This document shows positions 1 through 9,133 of a stretch of DNA of 33,664 bases, in pieces. The notes under the pieces were generated by a model, which was not told the origin of the DNA, searched no databases, and worked only from the letters and a program-made list of their open reading frames with translations. Position numbers and translations under genes: made by a program. Source of the DNA: an uncultured PS1 clade bacterium (GTDB taxonomy: Bacteria > Pseudomonadota > Gammaproteobacteria > PS1 > Pseudothioglobaceae); contig CALKDH010000109.1 of assembly GCA_938086805.1 (NCBI GenBank), forward strand, positions 1-33,664, read 5' to 3'. Within the stretch, counting starts at the first letter, position 1. Each line of letters opens with the position of its first letter.

Positions 1-468
1 GGTGATGAAATCGAAATCGTAGGTATTAAAGACACTCAGTTGACAACTTGTACGGGTGTTGAGATGTTTAGAAAGTTGCTTGACTCAGGTGAAGCAGGTG
101 ATAACGTAGGTGTTCTTCTTCGTGGTACGAAGCGTGAGGAAGTTGAGCGTGGTCAAGTACTAGCAAAGAAAGGTACGATCACTCCACACACTAAGTTTGA
201 AGCTGAAGTATATATCTTAAGTAAAGAGGAAGGTGGACGTCATACTCCATTCTTCAACAACTATCGTCCACAGTTCTACTTTAGAACAACAGACGTTACC
301 GGCGCAGTTGAGTTGCCATCAGGCACTGAAATGGTCATGCCAGGTGACAATGTGAAGATGACAGTTGAGCTTCTTGCTCCGATTGCAATGGAAGAAGGAT
401 TAAGATTTGCAATTAGAGAAGGTGGACGCACAGTAGGTGCTGGTGTCGTCTCGAAGATTACCAACTGA
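1..468 (+). CDS. tuf: Elongation factor Tu, C-terminal part (5' end outside window)
   Basis: EF-Tu is the GTPase that delivers aminoacyl-tRNA to the ribosomal A site in the cytoplasm. The frame is open from base 1 and ends in TGA at 466-468, giving 155 residues, about the last 40% of a ~394-residue protein. It corresponds to domains II and III. Near-identical EF-Tu signatures are visible, including [51 protein letters not shown] and the C-terminal [11 protein letters not shown]. The GTPase domain with its P-loop lies upstream, outside the window. Its position just before rpsJ is the usual end of the str operon. An intrinsic terminator follows 14 bases after the stop. Confidence 0.99.
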   Translation, partial: GDEIEIVGIKDTQLTTCTGVEMFRKLLDSGEAGDNVGVLLRGTKREEVERGQVLAKKGTITPHTKFEAEVYILSKEEGGRHTPFFNNYRPQFYFRTTDVTGAVELPSGTEMVMPGDNVKMTVELLAPIAMEEGLRFAIREGGRTVGAGVVSKITN

Positions 469-472
469 TTAG

Positions 473-503
473 TTGAATTAAGACCGTCGAATTATTGTAT
501 AAT
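473..503 (+). promoter_or_regulatory. Candidate S10 operon promoter inside the tuf terminator
   Basis: A perfect -10 hexamer TATAAT sits at 498-503. A partial -35 (TTGAAT, 473-478) lies upstream with a long 19-bp spacer. Transcription would start near 510, leaving a leader of only about 38 bases before rpsJ. Only 32 bases separate the end of the T-run from the rpsJ start and they hold no better promoter, so either this site or read-through from tuf must feed the ribosomal operon. The -10 is clear; the -35 is weak. Confidence 0.5.
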
Positions 504-515
504 CGACGGTTTTTT
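483..515 (+). terminator. Intrinsic terminator after tuf
   Basis: An 8-bp GC-containing stem (ACCGTCGA at 483-490 with TCGACGGT at 503-510) is extended across a one-base bulge by TTAT/ATAA (492-495 with 499-502). A run of six T follows at 510-515. This is a textbook rho-independent terminator and should end the str operon transcript. It also contains a promoter-like TATAAT in its 3' arm. Confidence 0.85.
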
Positions 516-547
516 CGTTTTGGAAGATAGATAAGGCAAATAGGCAA

Positions 548-859
548 ATGAGCAATCAAAATATTAGAATTAAATTAAAGGCATTTGATCATCGTTTAAT
601 CGATAAATCAGCCGTAGAGATTGTAGAAACAGCTAAGCGCACAGGCGCTAGTGTAAGGGGTCCTATCCCTTTGCCTACAAAGAAAGAGCGCTTTACCGTG
701 TTGACCTCTCCGCATGTAAATAAAGATGCGAGAGACCAGTACGAGTTAAAGACATATGTTAGGTTGATGGATGTTATAAGTCCAACTGATAAAACGGTAG
801 ACGCATTAATGAAGCTAGATCTTGCTGCCGGTGTAGATGTAAAAATCCAACTTAACTAA
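548..859 (+). CDS. rpsJ: 30S ribosomal protein S10
   Basis: S10 is a head protein of the 30S subunit; in E. coli it also acts as NusE in transcription antitermination. The 103 residues equal the E. coli length. The start [17 protein letters not shown] and the [15 protein letters not shown] segment are diagnostic. It opens the S10 operon 79 bases after the tuf stop. Shine-Dalgarno matches are modest (AAGG at 533-536, AGG at 542-544). No long hairpin leader like the E. coli L4-responsive one fits in front of it. Confidence 0.98.
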   Translation: MSNQNIRIKLKAFDHRLIDKSAVEIVETAKRTGASVRGPIPLPTKKERFTVLTSPHVNKDARDQYELKTYVRLMDVISPTDKTVDALMKLDLAAGVDVKIQLN

Positions 860-883
860 TTAGAATAGAAAGGATTAAGAAAA

Positions 884-1714
884 ATGGCAATTGCATTAGT
901 AGGACAAAAAATCGGAATGACTCGCTTAATGTCAGATGATGGTTCAGCTTCATCAGTCAGCGTAATTAAAATAGAGCCAAATCGTATAGTGCAGACTAAA
1001 TCCATTGAAACAGATGGTTACAATGCAGTTCAAGTTACGACTGGAAAAAAAGTAAATAAAAAAGGCGAAGCAAAAATTGGTCGTGTCAGTAGCTCACTTA
1101 AGGGCCATTATGCCAAAGCATCTCAGGAGATAGGGCTAGGACTTTGGGAAATGAGGCTCAATGAAAATGAAATTAACGCTATGCCAAATCTTGATATTTC
1201 CTTTTTTGGTGCTGGCCACTATATTAATGTAACTGGCCAATCAAAAGGTAAAGGTTTTCAGGGTGGTGTAAAGCGACATAACTTCAGTATGCAAGATGCC
1301 ACTCATGGTAACTCTATTTCTCATAGAGCAATTGGTTCAACTGGTCAGTGTCAAGAGCCTGGAAGAGTTTTTAAAGGCAAGAAAATGGCTGGTCAAATGG
1401 GAAATGTTCAAGTAACTGAAGAGTGCCTTGAGGTATTAAGAGTAGACAATGATCGTAACCTATTATTAGTCAAGGGTGCAATACCTGGCTCAAAAAATGG
1501 CTTTGTTAAAGTATTTTTGTCGGATAAGAAAAATAATATTAATTCTAAGATAAGCAAAGAACTCTCTGAGAAACAAGCGGCTGATTTGGCAGAAGCTCAA
1601 TTGGCAGAAGCTGAAGATGTAGCTCCAGTAGAAGAAGCAGCTCCAGTAGAAGAAGCTAAAACTGAGGCAACTGAAGTTGAAGGTGAAAGTAAAGATAAAG
1701 AGCCGGAAGCTTAA
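884..1714 (+). CDS. rplC: 50S ribosomal protein L3 with acidic C-terminal extension
   Basis: L3 is an early assembly protein of the 50S subunit whose loop reaches towards the peptidyl transferase centre. The body is typical: GQKIGMTR near the start, then the [14 protein letters not shown] loop, [10 protein letters not shown] and GKKMAGQMG. That loop includes the Gln that PrmB methylates in E. coli. The protein has 276 residues, whereas bacterial L3 is usually about 205-215. Residues from ~214 to the end form a low-complexity Ala/Glu tail ([10 protein letters not shown], then APVEEA twice). The GC and start context (AAAGGA at 869-874) are ordinary and the frame is uninterrupted, so the tail looks genuine rather than a frameshift. 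Confidence 0.97.
   Translation: MAIALVGQKIGMTRLMSDDGSASSVSVIKIEPNRIVQTKSIETDGYNAVQVTTGKKVNKKGEAKIGRVSSSLKGHYAKASQEIGLGLWEMRLNENEINAMPNLDISFFGAGHYINVTGQSKGKGFQGGVKRHNFSMQDATHGNSISHRAIGSTGQCQEPGRVFKGKKMAGQMGNVQVTEECLEVLRVDNDRNLLLVKGAIPGSKNGFVKVFLSDKKNNINSKISKELSEKQAADLAEAQLAEAEDVAPVEEAAPVEEAKTEATEVEGESKDKEPEA
1586..1657 (+). repeat. Short tandem repeats encoding the L3 acidic tail
   Basis: Two neighbouring in-frame tandem pairs are present. A 15-base unit at 1586-1600 and 1601-1615 differs at one base and encodes [10 protein letters not shown]. An 18-base unit at 1622-1639 and 1640-1657 differs only at its last base and encodes APVEEA twice. Unit lengths are multiples of three, so copy-number change would lengthen or shorten the tail without breaking L3. 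Confidence 0.85.
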
Positions 1715-1735
1715 CAAATTTAAATAGGTCTAGTG

Positions 1736-2350
1736 ATGAAAGTAAAAGTATTAAATTTAAAAACTAACAAATCTACTTCACAAGAAGTTTCTGAAGATAT
1801 TTTTGGTCGTGACTACAATGAATCACTAGTCCACCAGATCACTACTGCATATATGGCTGGTGGAAGAAGTGGAACTAAAGCTCAAAAAAATCGTTCAGCA
1901 GTCAGTGGTGGTGGAAAGAAGCCATGGAAACAAAAAGGAACTGGTCGTGCGAGAGCTGGAACTTCAAGAGGTCCTATCTGGAGAAGTGGTGGAGTAACCT
2001 TTGCTGCTCAGCCACGTAATTACTCTCAAAAAGTAAACAAAAAAATGTACAAGGGTGCAATCAGTGTAATTCTTTCAGAATTACTTCGTAAAGACCGCTT
2101 AAAAGTTGTATCAGATCTAGAAATTAAAGAACCTAAAACAAAAAATATTACCTCACTAATGAAATCCTTAGATTTAAAAGACGCTCTTTTAATGACAGAT
2201 GAGCTAGATGAGAATTTGTATTTATCTTCTCGTAATTTGTACCATGTTGGCGTTTGTGATACTCAAAGTATTGATCCAGTAAGTTTAATTGGTTATGAAA
2301 ATGTAGTCCTTACAAAGGCTGCATTGAAGAAAGTAGAGGCAATGTTATGA
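1736..2350 (+). CDS. rplD: 50S ribosomal protein L4
   Basis: L4 binds 23S rRNA near the exit tunnel and in E. coli also represses its own operon by acting on the S10 leader. The long positively charged loop is clear ([35 protein letters not shown] across about residues 47-81), as is the conserved [14 protein letters not shown]-terminus. ATG at 1736 is preferred because the AGG at 1726-1728 is well spaced for it. A GTG one codon earlier (1733) is the alternative. At 204 residues it is close to the E. coli 201. Its stop overlaps the rplW start by four bases (ATGA), indicating translational coupling. Confidence 0.97.
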   Translation: MKVKVLNLKTNKSTSQEVSEDIFGRDYNESLVHQITTAYMAGGRSGTKAQKNRSAVSGGGKKPWKQKGTGRARAGTSRGPIWRSGGVTFAAQPRNYSQKVNKKMYKGAISVILSELLRKDRLKVVSDLEIKEPKTKNITSLMKSLDLKDALLMTDELDENLYLSSRNLYHVGVCDTQSIDPVSLIGYENVVLTKAALKKVEAML

Positions 2351-2637
2351 ATCAAGAAAAAGTACTAAGTGTCCTTTTAGGGCCAATTGTTTCTGAAAAG
2401 ACTACTTTGGCAACAGCCAACAACCAATATGTCTTTAAGGTAAGAACAGACAGCAACAAAAGAGAAATCTCTGCAGCTGTTGAAGAATTATTTGGTGTTA
2501 CTGTTGAGGCTGTAACTACCTCTAATGTAAAAGGAAAAAAGAAAATTTATAGAGGCAAAAAAGGACAGCGAGTTAATTGGAAAAAAGCAGTCGTTAAAGT
2601 ATCTGAAGGTCAGATGATTGACGCTACTGCATCATAG
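2347..2637 (+). CDS. rplW: 50S ribosomal protein L23
   Basis: L23 lies at the mouth of the peptide exit tunnel and is the docking site for trigger factor and SRP. It has 96 residues, close to the usual ~100. The GPIVSEKTT motif near the N-terminus and the [22 protein letters not shown]-terminal half are diagnostic. The Glu in SEKTT corresponds to the residue that contacts trigger factor in E. coli. It overlaps rplD by four bases, and rplB follows ten bases later. Confidence 0.97.
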   Translation: MNQEKVLSVLLGPIVSEKTTLATANNQYVFKVRTDSNKREISAAVEELFGVTVEAVTTSNVKGKKKIYRGKKGQRVNWKKAVVKVSEGQMIDATAS

Positions 2638-2647
2638 AGAATTTATT

Positions 2648-3472
2648 ATGGCAACAGTAATTAAAAGAAAACCAACTTCACCCGGCAGACGTTTTGTTGT
2701 AAGCGTCGTTGATAATGATCTGCATAAAGGCAAGCCATTTGCTGCATTAACTGAGAGCAAAAATAGAATTAACGGAAGAAACAACCGTGGAAAGATTACT
2801 GTCAGGCATAGAGGTGGAGGTCATAAGCAAAGATATCGTATTATTGATTTCAAAAGAAATAAAGATGATATTCAAGCAACTGTAGAGAGAATTGAGTATG
2901 ACCCAAATAGAAGTGCAAACATTGCCCTTGTTTTATATGCCGATGGTGAGCGTCGCTACATTATTGCTCCTAAAGGCCTCAAATCAGGTGACAAGATTAT
3001 TTCTGGTAACTCTGTTGCTATTCAGAAAGGGAACTCTCTTCCTCTAAGCAATATTCCGCTTGGAAGTGTGATTCATTGTGTTGAATTAAAGCCAAAAAAA
3101 GGTGCTCAAATTGCTAGAAGCGCTGGAACTTCTGTTCAGTTGGTGGCTAAAGAAGGAAATTATGTAACAATCAGGCTTCGCTCTGGAGAAGTCAGAAAAG
3201 TTTTAGCTGATTGTCGTGCTACATTAGGTGAGGTTTCTAAATCAGAGCATAGTTTAAGAAAACTTGGAAAGGCGGGTGCTACTCGCTGGAGAGGTTTTAG
3301 GCCTACAGTCAGAGGTGTTGTTATGAATCCAGTTGATCATCCACATGGTGGTGGTGAAGGTAAGACGAGTGGAGGAAGACACCCTGTTTCACCTTGGGGT
3401 ACACCGACTAAAGGTTATAAAACTAGAACTAATAAGCGTACTGATAAATTAATAGTACGAAGAAGAAAATAA
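2648..3472 (+). CDS. rplB: 50S ribosomal protein L2
   Basis: L2 is one of the most conserved 50S proteins and is needed for subunit association and peptidyl transferase activity. Identifying blocks are [20 protein letters not shown] in the RNA-binding part and [14 protein letters not shown] with the functionally critical His near residue 230. The start at 2648 gives the standard [15 protein letters not shown] opening and 274 residues (E. coli 273). A TTG ten codons upstream would put the start inside rplW and add atypical sequence, so it was not used. The AGAGA at 2636-2640 can serve as a weak Shine-Dalgarno. Confidence 0.98.
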   Translation: MATVIKRKPTSPGRRFVVSVVDNDLHKGKPFAALTESKNRINGRNNRGKITVRHRGGGHKQRYRIIDFKRNKDDIQATVERIEYDPNRSANIALVLYADGERRYIIAPKGLKSGDKIISGNSVAIQKGNSLPLSNIPLGSVIHCVELKPKKGAQIARSAGTSVQLVAKEGNYVTIRLRSGEVRKVLADCRATLGEVSKSEHSLRKLGKAGATRWRGFRPTVRGVVMNPVDHPHGGGEGKTSGGRHPVSPWGTPTKGYKTRTNKRTDKLIVRRRK

Positions 3473-3481
3473 AGGGTAATT

Positions 3482-3748
3482 ATGGCAAGATCACTTAGAA
3501 AAGGTCCATTTGTAGACGAGCACTTAATTCAAAAAGTAATGAAGGCTCAAGATAGTAATGATAGAAAACCTATTAAAACATGGTCACGTCGTTCGGTAAT
3601 TGTTCCTGAAATGATTGGTCTTACAATTGCAGTTCATAATGGCCGAGTTCATGTTCCTGTTTCTATCAACGAGAATATGATTGGACATAAGTTGGGTGAA
3701 TTTGCCGTAACAAGAACATTTAAAAGTCACTCAGGTGACCGTAAATAG
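3482..3748 (+). CDS. rpsS: 30S ribosomal protein S19
   Basis: S19 is a 30S head protein next to S13 near the A site. The 88 residues begin with the family signature [15 protein letters not shown] and contain [15 protein letters not shown] and the C-terminal [17 protein letters not shown]. coli S19 has 92 residues; the difference is at the C-terminus. A good AAAGGG at 3471-3476 overlaps the end of rplB and positions the ATG. Confidence 0.98.
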   Translation: MARSLRKGPFVDEHLIQKVMKAQDSNDRKPIKTWSRRSVIVPEMIGLTIAVHNGRVHVPVSINENMIGHKLGEFAVTRTFKSHSGDRK

Positions 3749-3769
3749 TATTAGCAAAGGGTTTAGAAA

Positions 3770-4102
3770 ATGAAAGAAGTTAAAGCAATTCATAAGTATG
3801 CAAAAATCTCCCCTTTCAAGGTGAGATTAATTGCTGATCAAATAAGGAACAAGCCTGTAGAGGAGGCTTTAAACATTTTGACATTTAGCAATAAGAAAGC
3901 TGCAGTCTTAGTCAAAAAAGTTTTAAGTTCTGCAATTTCTAATGCTGAGCATAATGACGGTCTTGATATTGATGAGTTAAAAGTAAGCAGTGTCTTCGTT
4001 AATGAAGGCTCAACAATGAAACGAATTCGCCCTAGAGCTAAGGGAAGAGCAAATCGAATTCTTAAACGAACCAGCCACATTAGTGTCGGCGTAAGCGAGT
4101 AA
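3770..4102 (+). CDS. rplV: 50S ribosomal protein L22
   Basis: L22 lines the narrowest part of the exit tunnel with its beta-hairpin. The length is 110 residues, identical to E. coli. Visible family features are [20 protein letters not shown] near the N-terminus, the NAEHNDGLD segment, and the hairpin with [20 protein letters not shown]. The hairpin tip is intact, with no deletion of the kind that gives macrolide resistance. AAAGG at 3756-3760 sets the start. Confidence 0.97.
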   Translation: MKEVKAIHKYAKISPFKVRLIADQIRNKPVEEALNILTFSNKKAAVLVKKVLSSAISNAEHNDGLDIDELKVSSVFVNEGSTMKRIRPRAKGRANRILKRTSHISVGVSE

Positions 4103-4108
4103 ATAATT

Positions 4109-4801
4109 ATGGGTCAAAAAGTAAATCCAGTAGGTATCAGGTTAGGAATTGTAAAGGATTGGGATTCTAAGTGGTATGCCAACAGTAAAGATTATTCTGA
4201 GTATTTGTTATCTGATATTGCAGTAAGAGACTTCTTATTTAAAGAATTGACTTCAGCATCCGTTAGTCGCATCTCTATTGAGAGACTCTCTAACACTGCA
4301 AAGGTTATTATTCATACTGCAAGACCTGGAATCGTTATTGGTAAAAAAGGTGCTGACATTGAAAGACTAAAGAACATTGTTTCAGAAAAGATGGGTGTGC
4401 CTGTTCATATAAGTATTGAAGAGGTTAAACAACCTGAGTTAGACGCACGTTTGGTTGCTGAAAATATTGCTCAACAATTAGAAAAACGTGTGATGTACAG
4501 ACGTGCAGTTAAGAGAGTTCTTGGTAATGCAACGAGATTAGGCGCACTTGGTATTAAAGTCATGGTAAGTGGTCGACTTAACGGTGCTGAAATTGCTCGT
4601 TCTGAATGGTATCGTGAGGGAAGAGTGCCTCTCCATACTTTTAGAGCTGATGTTGATTATAGTAGTTTTAGAGCCAATACTCAGTATGGTGTTATAGGCA
4701 TTAAAGTTTGGATTTTTAAGGGTGAGATTCTCGACCATAATAAAGGCACCATTGAAGAAGTATCAAAGCGTGGTGCTACAAAACAAATAGGCAAGAAGTA
4801 A
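4109..4801 (+). CDS. rpsC: 30S ribosomal protein S3
   Basis: S3 sits on the solvent side of the 30S head at the mRNA entry tunnel and contributes to its helicase activity. An N-terminal [22 protein letters not shown], the KH-domain loop [13 protein letters not shown] and the C-terminal [20 protein letters not shown] block identify it. It has 230 residues against 233 in E. coli. Only six bases separate it from rplV and no Shine-Dalgarno is visible, so translation is probably coupled to the upstream gene. Confidence 0.98.
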   Translation: MGQKVNPVGIRLGIVKDWDSKWYANSKDYSEYLLSDIAVRDFLFKELTSASVSRISIERLSNTAKVIIHTARPGIVIGKKGADIERLKNIVSEKMGVPVHISIEEVKQPELDARLVAENIAQQLEKRVMYRRAVKRVLGNATRLGALGIKVMVSGRLNGAEIARSEWYREGRVPLHTFRADVDYSSFRANTQYGVIGIKVWIFKGEILDHNKGTIEEVSKRGATKQIGKK

Positions 4802-4813
4802 AGGAATAAAGCG

Positions 4814-5224
4814 ATGTTACAACCTAAACGTACAAAATATAGAAAGATTATGAAAAGCCGCAACCGCGGTTTAGCTGCTGGTCATAACGTCAGCTTTGGT
4901 GAAATTGGACTTCAAGCTACGGGCAGGTGTCGAATGACTGCAAGACAAATTGAGGCGGCAAGACGAGCAATGACTAGACATGTAAAACGTCAGGGGAAGA
5001 TATGGATTCGTGTTTTTCCAGATAAACCTATTACTAAGAAGCCACTTGAGGTTCGAATGGGTAAAGGTAAAGGTAGTGTTGAATATTGGGTTGCTCAAAT
5101 TAAGCCCGGACAGATGTTATTTGAAATGCAGGGTGTGGATGAAGTTGTAGCCAGAGAGGCTTTTGAGCTTGCTGCAGCAAAACTCCCAGTTAAAACGACA
5201 GTTATTAAACGGACAATAATGTAA
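4814..5224 (+). CDS. rplP: 50S ribosomal protein L16
   Basis: L16 organises the A-site tRNA pocket of the 50S subunit. The length of 136 residues equals E. coli. The start [19 protein letters not shown], the [17 protein letters not shown] block and [14 protein letters not shown]-like segment (here [14 protein letters not shown]) are diagnostic, followed by [19 protein letters not shown] at 4801-4805 precedes the ATG. The stop and the next start share one base (TAATG at 5222-5226). Confidence 0.98.
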   Translation: MLQPKRTKYRKIMKSRNRGLAAGHNVSFGEIGLQATGRCRMTARQIEAARRAMTRHVKRQGKIWIRVFPDKPITKKPLEVRMGKGKGSVEYWVAQIKPGQMLFEMQGVDEVVAREAFELAAAKLPVKTTVIKRTIM

Positions 5225-5412
5225 TGGATGTTAAAGAATTAAGAGATCAAGACGTGACTCAGTTAAATGAGCAGCTTATTACTTTGCTTAAAGAGCACTT
5301 TGAGCTGCGCATGCAAAAAAGCACGTCGCAATTAACTGATTTATCAAAGCTTGGTAAAACAAAAAAAGCGATTGCACAAATTAAAACAATTATTAACGAG
5401 AAAAGCTCATGA
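5224..5412 (+). CDS. rpmC: 50S ribosomal protein L29
   Basis: L29 is a small two-helix protein on the solvent side near the tunnel exit, next to L23. The 62 residues (E. coli 63) show the expected VKELRDQD opening, the [11 protein letters not shown] segment and a [14 protein letters not shown]-terminal helix. It is wedged between rplP (1-base overlap) and rpsQ (4-base overlap), so translation of the three should be coupled. Confidence 0.95.
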   Translation: MDVKELRDQDVTQLNEQLITLLKEHFELRMQKSTSQLTDLSKLGKTKKAIAQIKTIINEKSS

Positions 5413-5678
5413 GTGAAACTAACACGGTAGAAAGAGTCCTTACAGGAAAAGTTGTGAGCAATAGTCGCGATAAAACAATTGCTGTTTTAGTTGAGCGTAA
5501 AGTGCGTCATCCAATTTATAAAAAATACATTAAGCGAAGCACAAAAGTTCATGCACATGATGAAAAAAATGAGTGTGGTCTTGGTGATGTTGTAAGAGTT
5601 TCTGAATCAAAGCCATTTTCTAAAACAAAGAATTGGGCATTGGTAGAAGTTGTTGAAAAATCTGTGAGTATTGATTAG
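5409..5678 (+). CDS. rpsQ: 30S ribosomal protein S17
   Basis: S17 is a primary 16S rRNA-binding protein with an OB fold. The family pattern is clear: [42 protein letters not shown], then [26 protein letters not shown]. It is 89 residues long (E. coli 84). It ends the S10 operon block; rplN starts 26 bases later, with no obvious terminator or promoter between them. Confidence 0.97.
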   Translation: MSETNTVERVLTGKVVSNSRDKTIAVLVERKVRHPIYKKYIKRSTKVHAHDEKNECGLGDVVRVSESKPFSKTKNWALVEVVEKSVSID

Positions 5679-5704
5679 ATAGTCGCTTTTAAGAGAGAAA
5701 GAAT

Positions 5705-6073
5705 ATGATTCAAATGCAAACAAAATTAAATATAGCTGATAACAGTGGCGGTGTTAGAGCTATGTGTATTAAAGTGCTTGGTGGTTCTAAAAGACGCTAT
5801 GCAAACATAGGCGATGTTATCAAAGTAAGTATCAAGGAAGCTTCACCTCGTGGCAAGGTTAAAAAAGGTGATGTATATGATGCGGTCGTTGTTCGAACTG
5901 CTCAAGGTGTTCGTCGTAAAGATGGCTCTCGTATTCGTTTTGATACTAATGCAGTAGTCCTTCTCAATACTAAGTTAGAGCCTATTGGTACGCGTATTTT
6001 TGGGCCAGTTACTCGTGAATTAAGGGGCGCTCAGTTTATGAAAATTGTTTCACTTGCGCCAGAGGTGTTGTAA
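5705..6073 (+). CDS. rplN: 50S ribosomal protein L14
   Basis: L14 is a beta-barrel protein at the subunit interface that forms intersubunit bridges and is the docking site for the silencing factor RsfS. Signature segments are [27 protein letters not shown] at the start, [17 protein letters not shown] and a C-terminal [24 protein letters not shown]. It has 122 residues (E. coli 123). It is the first gene of the spc block. Its TAA shares a base with the rplX start (TAATG). Confidence 0.98.
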   Translation: MIQMQTKLNIADNSGGVRAMCIKVLGGSKRRYANIGDVIKVSIKEASPRGKVKKGDVYDAVVVRTAQGVRRKDGSRIRFDTNAVVLLNTKLEPIGTRIFGPVTRELRGAQFMKIVSLAPEVL

Positions 6074-6384
6074 TGATGAAAATTAAACAAAATGATGAAG
6101 TAATCGTCATTGCTGGAAAAGATAAAGGCTCTGTTGGTACGGTGACTAAAGTGCTTGGAGAAAAGTTGATTGTTGAAGGTTATAACTTAGCAAAAAAACA
6201 CGTCCGCCCTAACCCTCAAGAAGGTATCCAAGGTGGAATAGAAGAAAAAGAAATGCCGTTGAGTATTTCGAATGTTGCAATCTACAATCCTACTACTAAA
6301 AAGGCTGATCGTATCGGCATAAGGGTTAATGATGAAGGCGTTAAAGAAAGATTTTTTAAATCAAACGGTGAAACCGTAATTTGA
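6073..6384 (+). CDS. rplX: 50S ribosomal protein L24
   Basis: L24 initiates 50S assembly and lies near the tunnel exit. The KOW motif is visible at residues ~8-30 ([20 protein letters not shown]), followed by [14 protein letters not shown] and the [10 protein letters not shown]-like segment (here [11 protein letters not shown]). It is 103 residues long against 104 in E. coli. Two ATG codons are adjacent at 6073 and 6076; the first gives a TAATG overlap with rplN and either could be used. Confidence 0.97.
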   Translation: MMKIKQNDEVIVIAGKDKGSVGTVTKVLGEKLIVEGYNLAKKHVRPNPQEGIQGGIEEKEMPLSISNVAIYNPTTKKADRIGIRVNDEGVKERFFKSNGETVI

Positions 6385-6407
6385 TGAAACGAATAAGTAG
6401 GTGATAA

Positions 6408-6959
6408 GTGGCTAGATTACAAGAACAATATAAAAATGAAATTATCCCTAAGCTTCAAAAAGAGCTTGGAGTTTCTAATACAATGTCTGTACCCAAAATT
6501 GAAAAAATTACAATCAATATGGGACTTGGCAAAGCTCTAGGAGATAAAAAGGTATTAGAAAGCGCTTTAGAAGAGTTGGGTTTAATCTCTTCTCAGAAAC
6601 CGGTAACGTGTTTAGCAAGGAAATCAGTTGCTAGTTTCAAGTTAAGAGAAGGTAATGCTATTGGTTGTAAGGTGACTCTTAGAAAAGAGAGAATGTATGA
6701 ATTTCTTGACCGACTAGTTAATGTTGCTATTCCACGTATTAGAGATTTCCGAGGATTAAATGATAAATCCTTTGATGGCAAAGGTAATTACAACATGGGA
6801 ATTACAGAACAAATTGTATTTCCTGAAATTGAATTTGAAAAGGTAACAAGCGTGCGAGGAATGGATATAGCTATTACCACAAACGCACAAAATGATGAAG
6901 ATGCTAAGAAACTATTAGCGATGTTTAATTTCCCATTTAAAGGAGGAAATAATGGCTAA
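6408..6959 (+). CDS. rplE: 50S ribosomal protein L5 (GTG start)
   Basis: L5 binds 5S rRNA and contacts the P-site tRNA and S13. Identifying features are [20 protein letters not shown], the [20 protein letters not shown] segment, and [21 protein letters not shown] with the conserved [11 protein letters not shown] near the C-terminus. The start is GTG at 6408, supported by AGGTGA at 6399-6404. The protein has 183 residues (E. coli 179). Its last eight bases overlap rpsN and carry the Shine-Dalgarno of that gene just upstream. Confidence 0.97.
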   Translation: MARLQEQYKNEIIPKLQKELGVSNTMSVPKIEKITINMGLGKALGDKKVLESALEELGLISSQKPVTCLARKSVASFKLREGNAIGCKVTLRKERMYEFLDRLVNVAIPRIRDFRGLNDKSFDGKGNYNMGITEQIVFPEIEFEKVTSVRGMDIAITTNAQNDEDAKKLLAMFNFPFKGGNNG

Positions 6960-7257
6960 AAAGTCTATGATACATAGAGATGTAAAGCGAGCTAAGTTGG
7001 TCGAAAAATATAAAGAGAAGCGCCTTGAATTAAAAAAAATAATCAAGAGTGTTCATACTTCCGATGAGGATCGTTTTCAAGCTGTAATAAAATTACAGTC
7101 ACTTCCTAGAGATGCTTCGCCAGTCCGTCAACGTAATCGTTGTGGATTGTCAGGTCGTCCTCATGGTTTTTACAGAAAGTTTGGTTTGGCAAAAACTCAA
7201 CTTAGGGAGCGCACTATGAATGGTGAAGTTCCTGGATTATCTAAAGCTAGTTGGTAG
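6952..7257 (+). CDS. rpsN: 30S ribosomal protein S14 (long, zinc-free type)
   Basis: S14 is a 30S head protein. The 101 residues match the long form that lacks the CxxC zinc pairs of the 61-residue form. Diagnostic segments are [17 protein letters not shown] at the start and [22 protein letters not shown], followed by the C-terminal [12 protein letters not shown] strong AGGAGG at 6941-6947 lies within the end of rplE, and the two genes overlap by eight bases. Confidence 0.97.
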   Translation: MAKKSMIHRDVKRAKLVEKYKEKRLELKKIIKSVHTSDEDRFQAVIKLQSLPRDASPVRQRNRCGLSGRPHGFYRKFGLAKTQLRERTMNGEVPGLSKASW

Positions 7258-7266
7258 GAGGTTAAT

Positions 7267-7662
7267 ATGAGTATGTCTGATCCAATAGCTGATATGTTGA
7301 CAAGAATTAGAAACGCACAATCAGTTAACAAAGAGCAGGTTAGCATCCCTGCATCAAATTTAAAGGCTGCAATTGCCAGTGTTATGCAAGATGAAGGTTA
7401 TATTACTTCCTTCTCAGTTGAAGGTGAGTCTGCTAACAAATCACTAGTCATTAAATTGAAGTATTTTGACAACCAGCCAGTGATTGAAACACTTGATAGA
7501 ATCTCAAAGCCTAGTTTAAGACAGTATGCTGGCAAAGATGATATGCCAAGTGTCATGAATGGCCTTGGAATAGTGATTGTCTCTACACCAAAAGGTGTAA
7601 TGACAGGTCAATCTGCTAAAGCTCAAAATATTGGCGGCGAAGTTTTGTGTAGCGTTTCATAA
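7267..7662 (+). CDS. rpsH: 30S ribosomal protein S8
   Basis: S8 binds the central domain of 16S rRNA and, in E. coli, represses the spc operon by binding its mRNA near rplE. The start [18 protein letters not shown] closely parallels the E. coli sequence, so ATG 7267 is used rather than the one two codons later. The C-terminal [15 protein letters not shown] and GGEVLCSVS are diagnostic. It has 131 residues (E. coli 130). AGGAGG at 7257-7262 overlaps the end of rpsN. Confidence 0.97.
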   Translation: MSMSDPIADMLTRIRNAQSVNKEQVSIPASNLKAAIASVMQDEGYITSFSVEGESANKSLVIKLKYFDNQPVIETLDRISKPSLRQYAGKDDMPSVMNGLGIVIVSTPKGVMTGQSAKAQNIGGEVLCSVS

Positions 7663-7678
7663 TAGTTGGAGATTTAAA

Positions 7679-8224
7679 ATGTCTAGAGTAGCTAAAGCAC
7701 CAATAACAATTCCTGAAGGCGTTAATATTACGCAAGAATCAGGTCTTCTTTCTGTTAAAGGAAAGTTGGGTGAAATGACTATGCATGTCAATTCATCTGT
7801 TCAGATTTCTACAGCTGATAATGTATTAACATTTGCTCCAAATGATGTAACTAAGAAAGAGGAAAAAGCGGCATGGGCTCAAGCTGGAACTGCTAGAGCA
7901 AATACAGCTAACTTAATTAAAGGTGTGACCGAAGGTTGGGAGAAAAAATTAACCCTAATTGGAGTCGGTTATAGAGCACAAGCAAAGGGAAAGGTTTTGA
8001 ACCTTACTCTAGGCTTCTCTCACCCTGTTGACTACAAACTGCCTGAAGGGATCACTGTAGAAACTCCTTCACAGACTGAAGTCATAGTTAAGGGAATTGA
8101 TAAGCAGAAAGTTGGCCAAGCTGCCGCTGAAATTAGAGCATTTCGTCCGCCAGAGCCATATAAAGGCAAGGGTGTTCGTTATTCAGATGAGCAGGTTGTT
8201 CGAAAAGCTGCTAAGAAAAAATAA
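7679..8224 (+). CDS. rplF: 50S ribosomal protein L6
   Basis: L6 lies near the sarcin-ricin loop and factor-binding site. Two repeated alpha/beta domains are typical of the family. The opening [15 protein letters not shown], then [25 protein letters not shown] and the C-terminal signature [26 protein letters not shown] identify it. ATG 7679 gives 181 residues (E. coli 177). An in-frame start at 7631 would lie inside rpsH and add 16 atypical residues, so it was rejected. Confidence 0.97.
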   Translation: MSRVAKAPITIPEGVNITQESGLLSVKGKLGEMTMHVNSSVQISTADNVLTFAPNDVTKKEEKAAWAQAGTARANTANLIKGVTEGWEKKLTLIGVGYRAQAKGKVLNLTLGFSHPVDYKLPEGITVETPSQTEVIVKGIDKQKVGQAAAEIRAFRPPEPYKGKGVRYSDEQVVRKAAKKK

Positions 8225-8242
8225 TTGATAGAAGGTAGTTAA

Positions 8243-8590
8243 ATGAAATTATCAAAAAAAGATGCTCGCATAAGAAGAGCAACAAAATTTAGAGCTAAGC
8301 ATTCTGAGAGAGATTTAGAACGTTTGTGTGTTTATAAATCATCTCAACATATTTATGCACAAATTATAAGTAGTTGTGGAACTAAGACAATTGCATCTGC
8401 CTCTAGCGTTTCATCTAAGATGAAAAATGGTGGTAATGTTGAAGCTGCATCAAAGGTTGGAGATTTAATAGCGCAAGCTGCTAAGAAAGCTAAAGTTTCT
8501 AAGGTCGCATTTGATCGTTCTGGTTTTAAATACCATGGAAGAGTTAAAGCACTTGCTGAGGCAGCAAGGGAAGGCGGATTAGATTTTTAA
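8243..8590 (+). CDS. rplR: 50S ribosomal protein L18
   Basis: L18 carries 5S rRNA into the 50S subunit together with L5. It shows the basic N-terminus ([15 protein letters not shown]), the [16 protein letters not shown] strand and the C-terminal [26 protein letters not shown], which is almost invariant. It is 115 residues long (E. coli 117). AAGG lies upstream at a normal distance and the gap from rplF is 18 bases. Confidence 0.97.
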   Translation: MKLSKKDARIRRATKFRAKHSERDLERLCVYKSSQHIYAQIISSCGTKTIASASSVSSKMKNGGNVEAASKVGDLIAQAAKKAKVSKVAFDRSGFKYHGRVKALAEAAREGGLDF

Positions 8591-8614
8591 TAAAAAGAAC
8601 TTAAGGTTTAAAGA

Positions 8615-9133
8615 ATGGCTGAAAATAATAGAAATAATTACAAAGAAGAAAGTGAATTCATAGAGAAGTTGGTAAATATTCGCCGCGTCGTTAAAGTAGT
8701 AAAAGGTGGTAGAATTTTTGGCTTTTCAGCTTTAGTAGTTGTTGGCGACGGTAATGGTAAAGTCGGCTACGGAACTGGTAAGGCTCGTGAAGTACCTTTG
8801 GCTATTCAAAAAGCAATGGATAAAGCTAAAAGATCAATGAAGCCTGTTCCACTAATTAATGGTACCCTTCACTACCCTGTCACTTCCAGAGTTGGAGCTG
8901 CAAAAGTCTATATGCAGCCAGCCTCTGAAGGAACTGGAGTTATTGCTGGTGGTCCTATGAGAAGTGTTTTGGAAGCTGTTGGTGTTCACAACATACTAGC
9001 TAAGTGCAATGGAACTCGTAATCCAATTAGTGTTGTAAGAGCAACAGTTGATGGCCTTACTAAAATGTCATCACCACAAATTGTTGCTGCAAAGCGAGGC
9101 AAAACTGTTGAACAAATTATGGGAGAAGTCTGA
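8615..9133 (+). CDS. rpsE: 30S ribosomal protein S5
   Basis: S5 is at the back of the 30S subunit near the mRNA entry and is involved in decoding accuracy. The double-stranded RNA-binding-like N-domain includes [41 protein letters not shown]; the second domain has [29 protein letters not shown]. The 172 residues are close to E. coli 167. Its stop shares bases with the rpmD start (TGATG at 9131-9135). Confidence 0.98.
   Translation: MAENNRNNYKEESEFIEKLVNIRRVVKVVKGGRIFGFSALVVVGDGNGKVGYGTGKAREVPLAIQKAMDKAKRSMKPVPLINGTLHYPVTSRVGAAKVYMQPASEGTGVIAGGPMRSVLEAVGVHNILAKCNGTRNPISVVRATVDGLTKMSSPQIVAAKRGKTVEQIMGEV

Noticed and set aside
1490-1717. Minus-strand frame over the L3 tail, and other frames antisense to ribosomal genes
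   Set aside because: They have low-complexity or unnatural composition, lack Shine-Dalgarno sites and lie opposite well-supported genes.
2618-2647. Extended N-terminus of L2 from an upstream TTG
   Set aside because: It lies inside rplW and adds residues absent from L2; the ATG at 2648 gives the family-standard start.
5679-5704. Promoter between the S10 and spc blocks
   Set aside because: The 26-base gap contains no recognisable -35/-10 pair; read-through is the simpler explanation.
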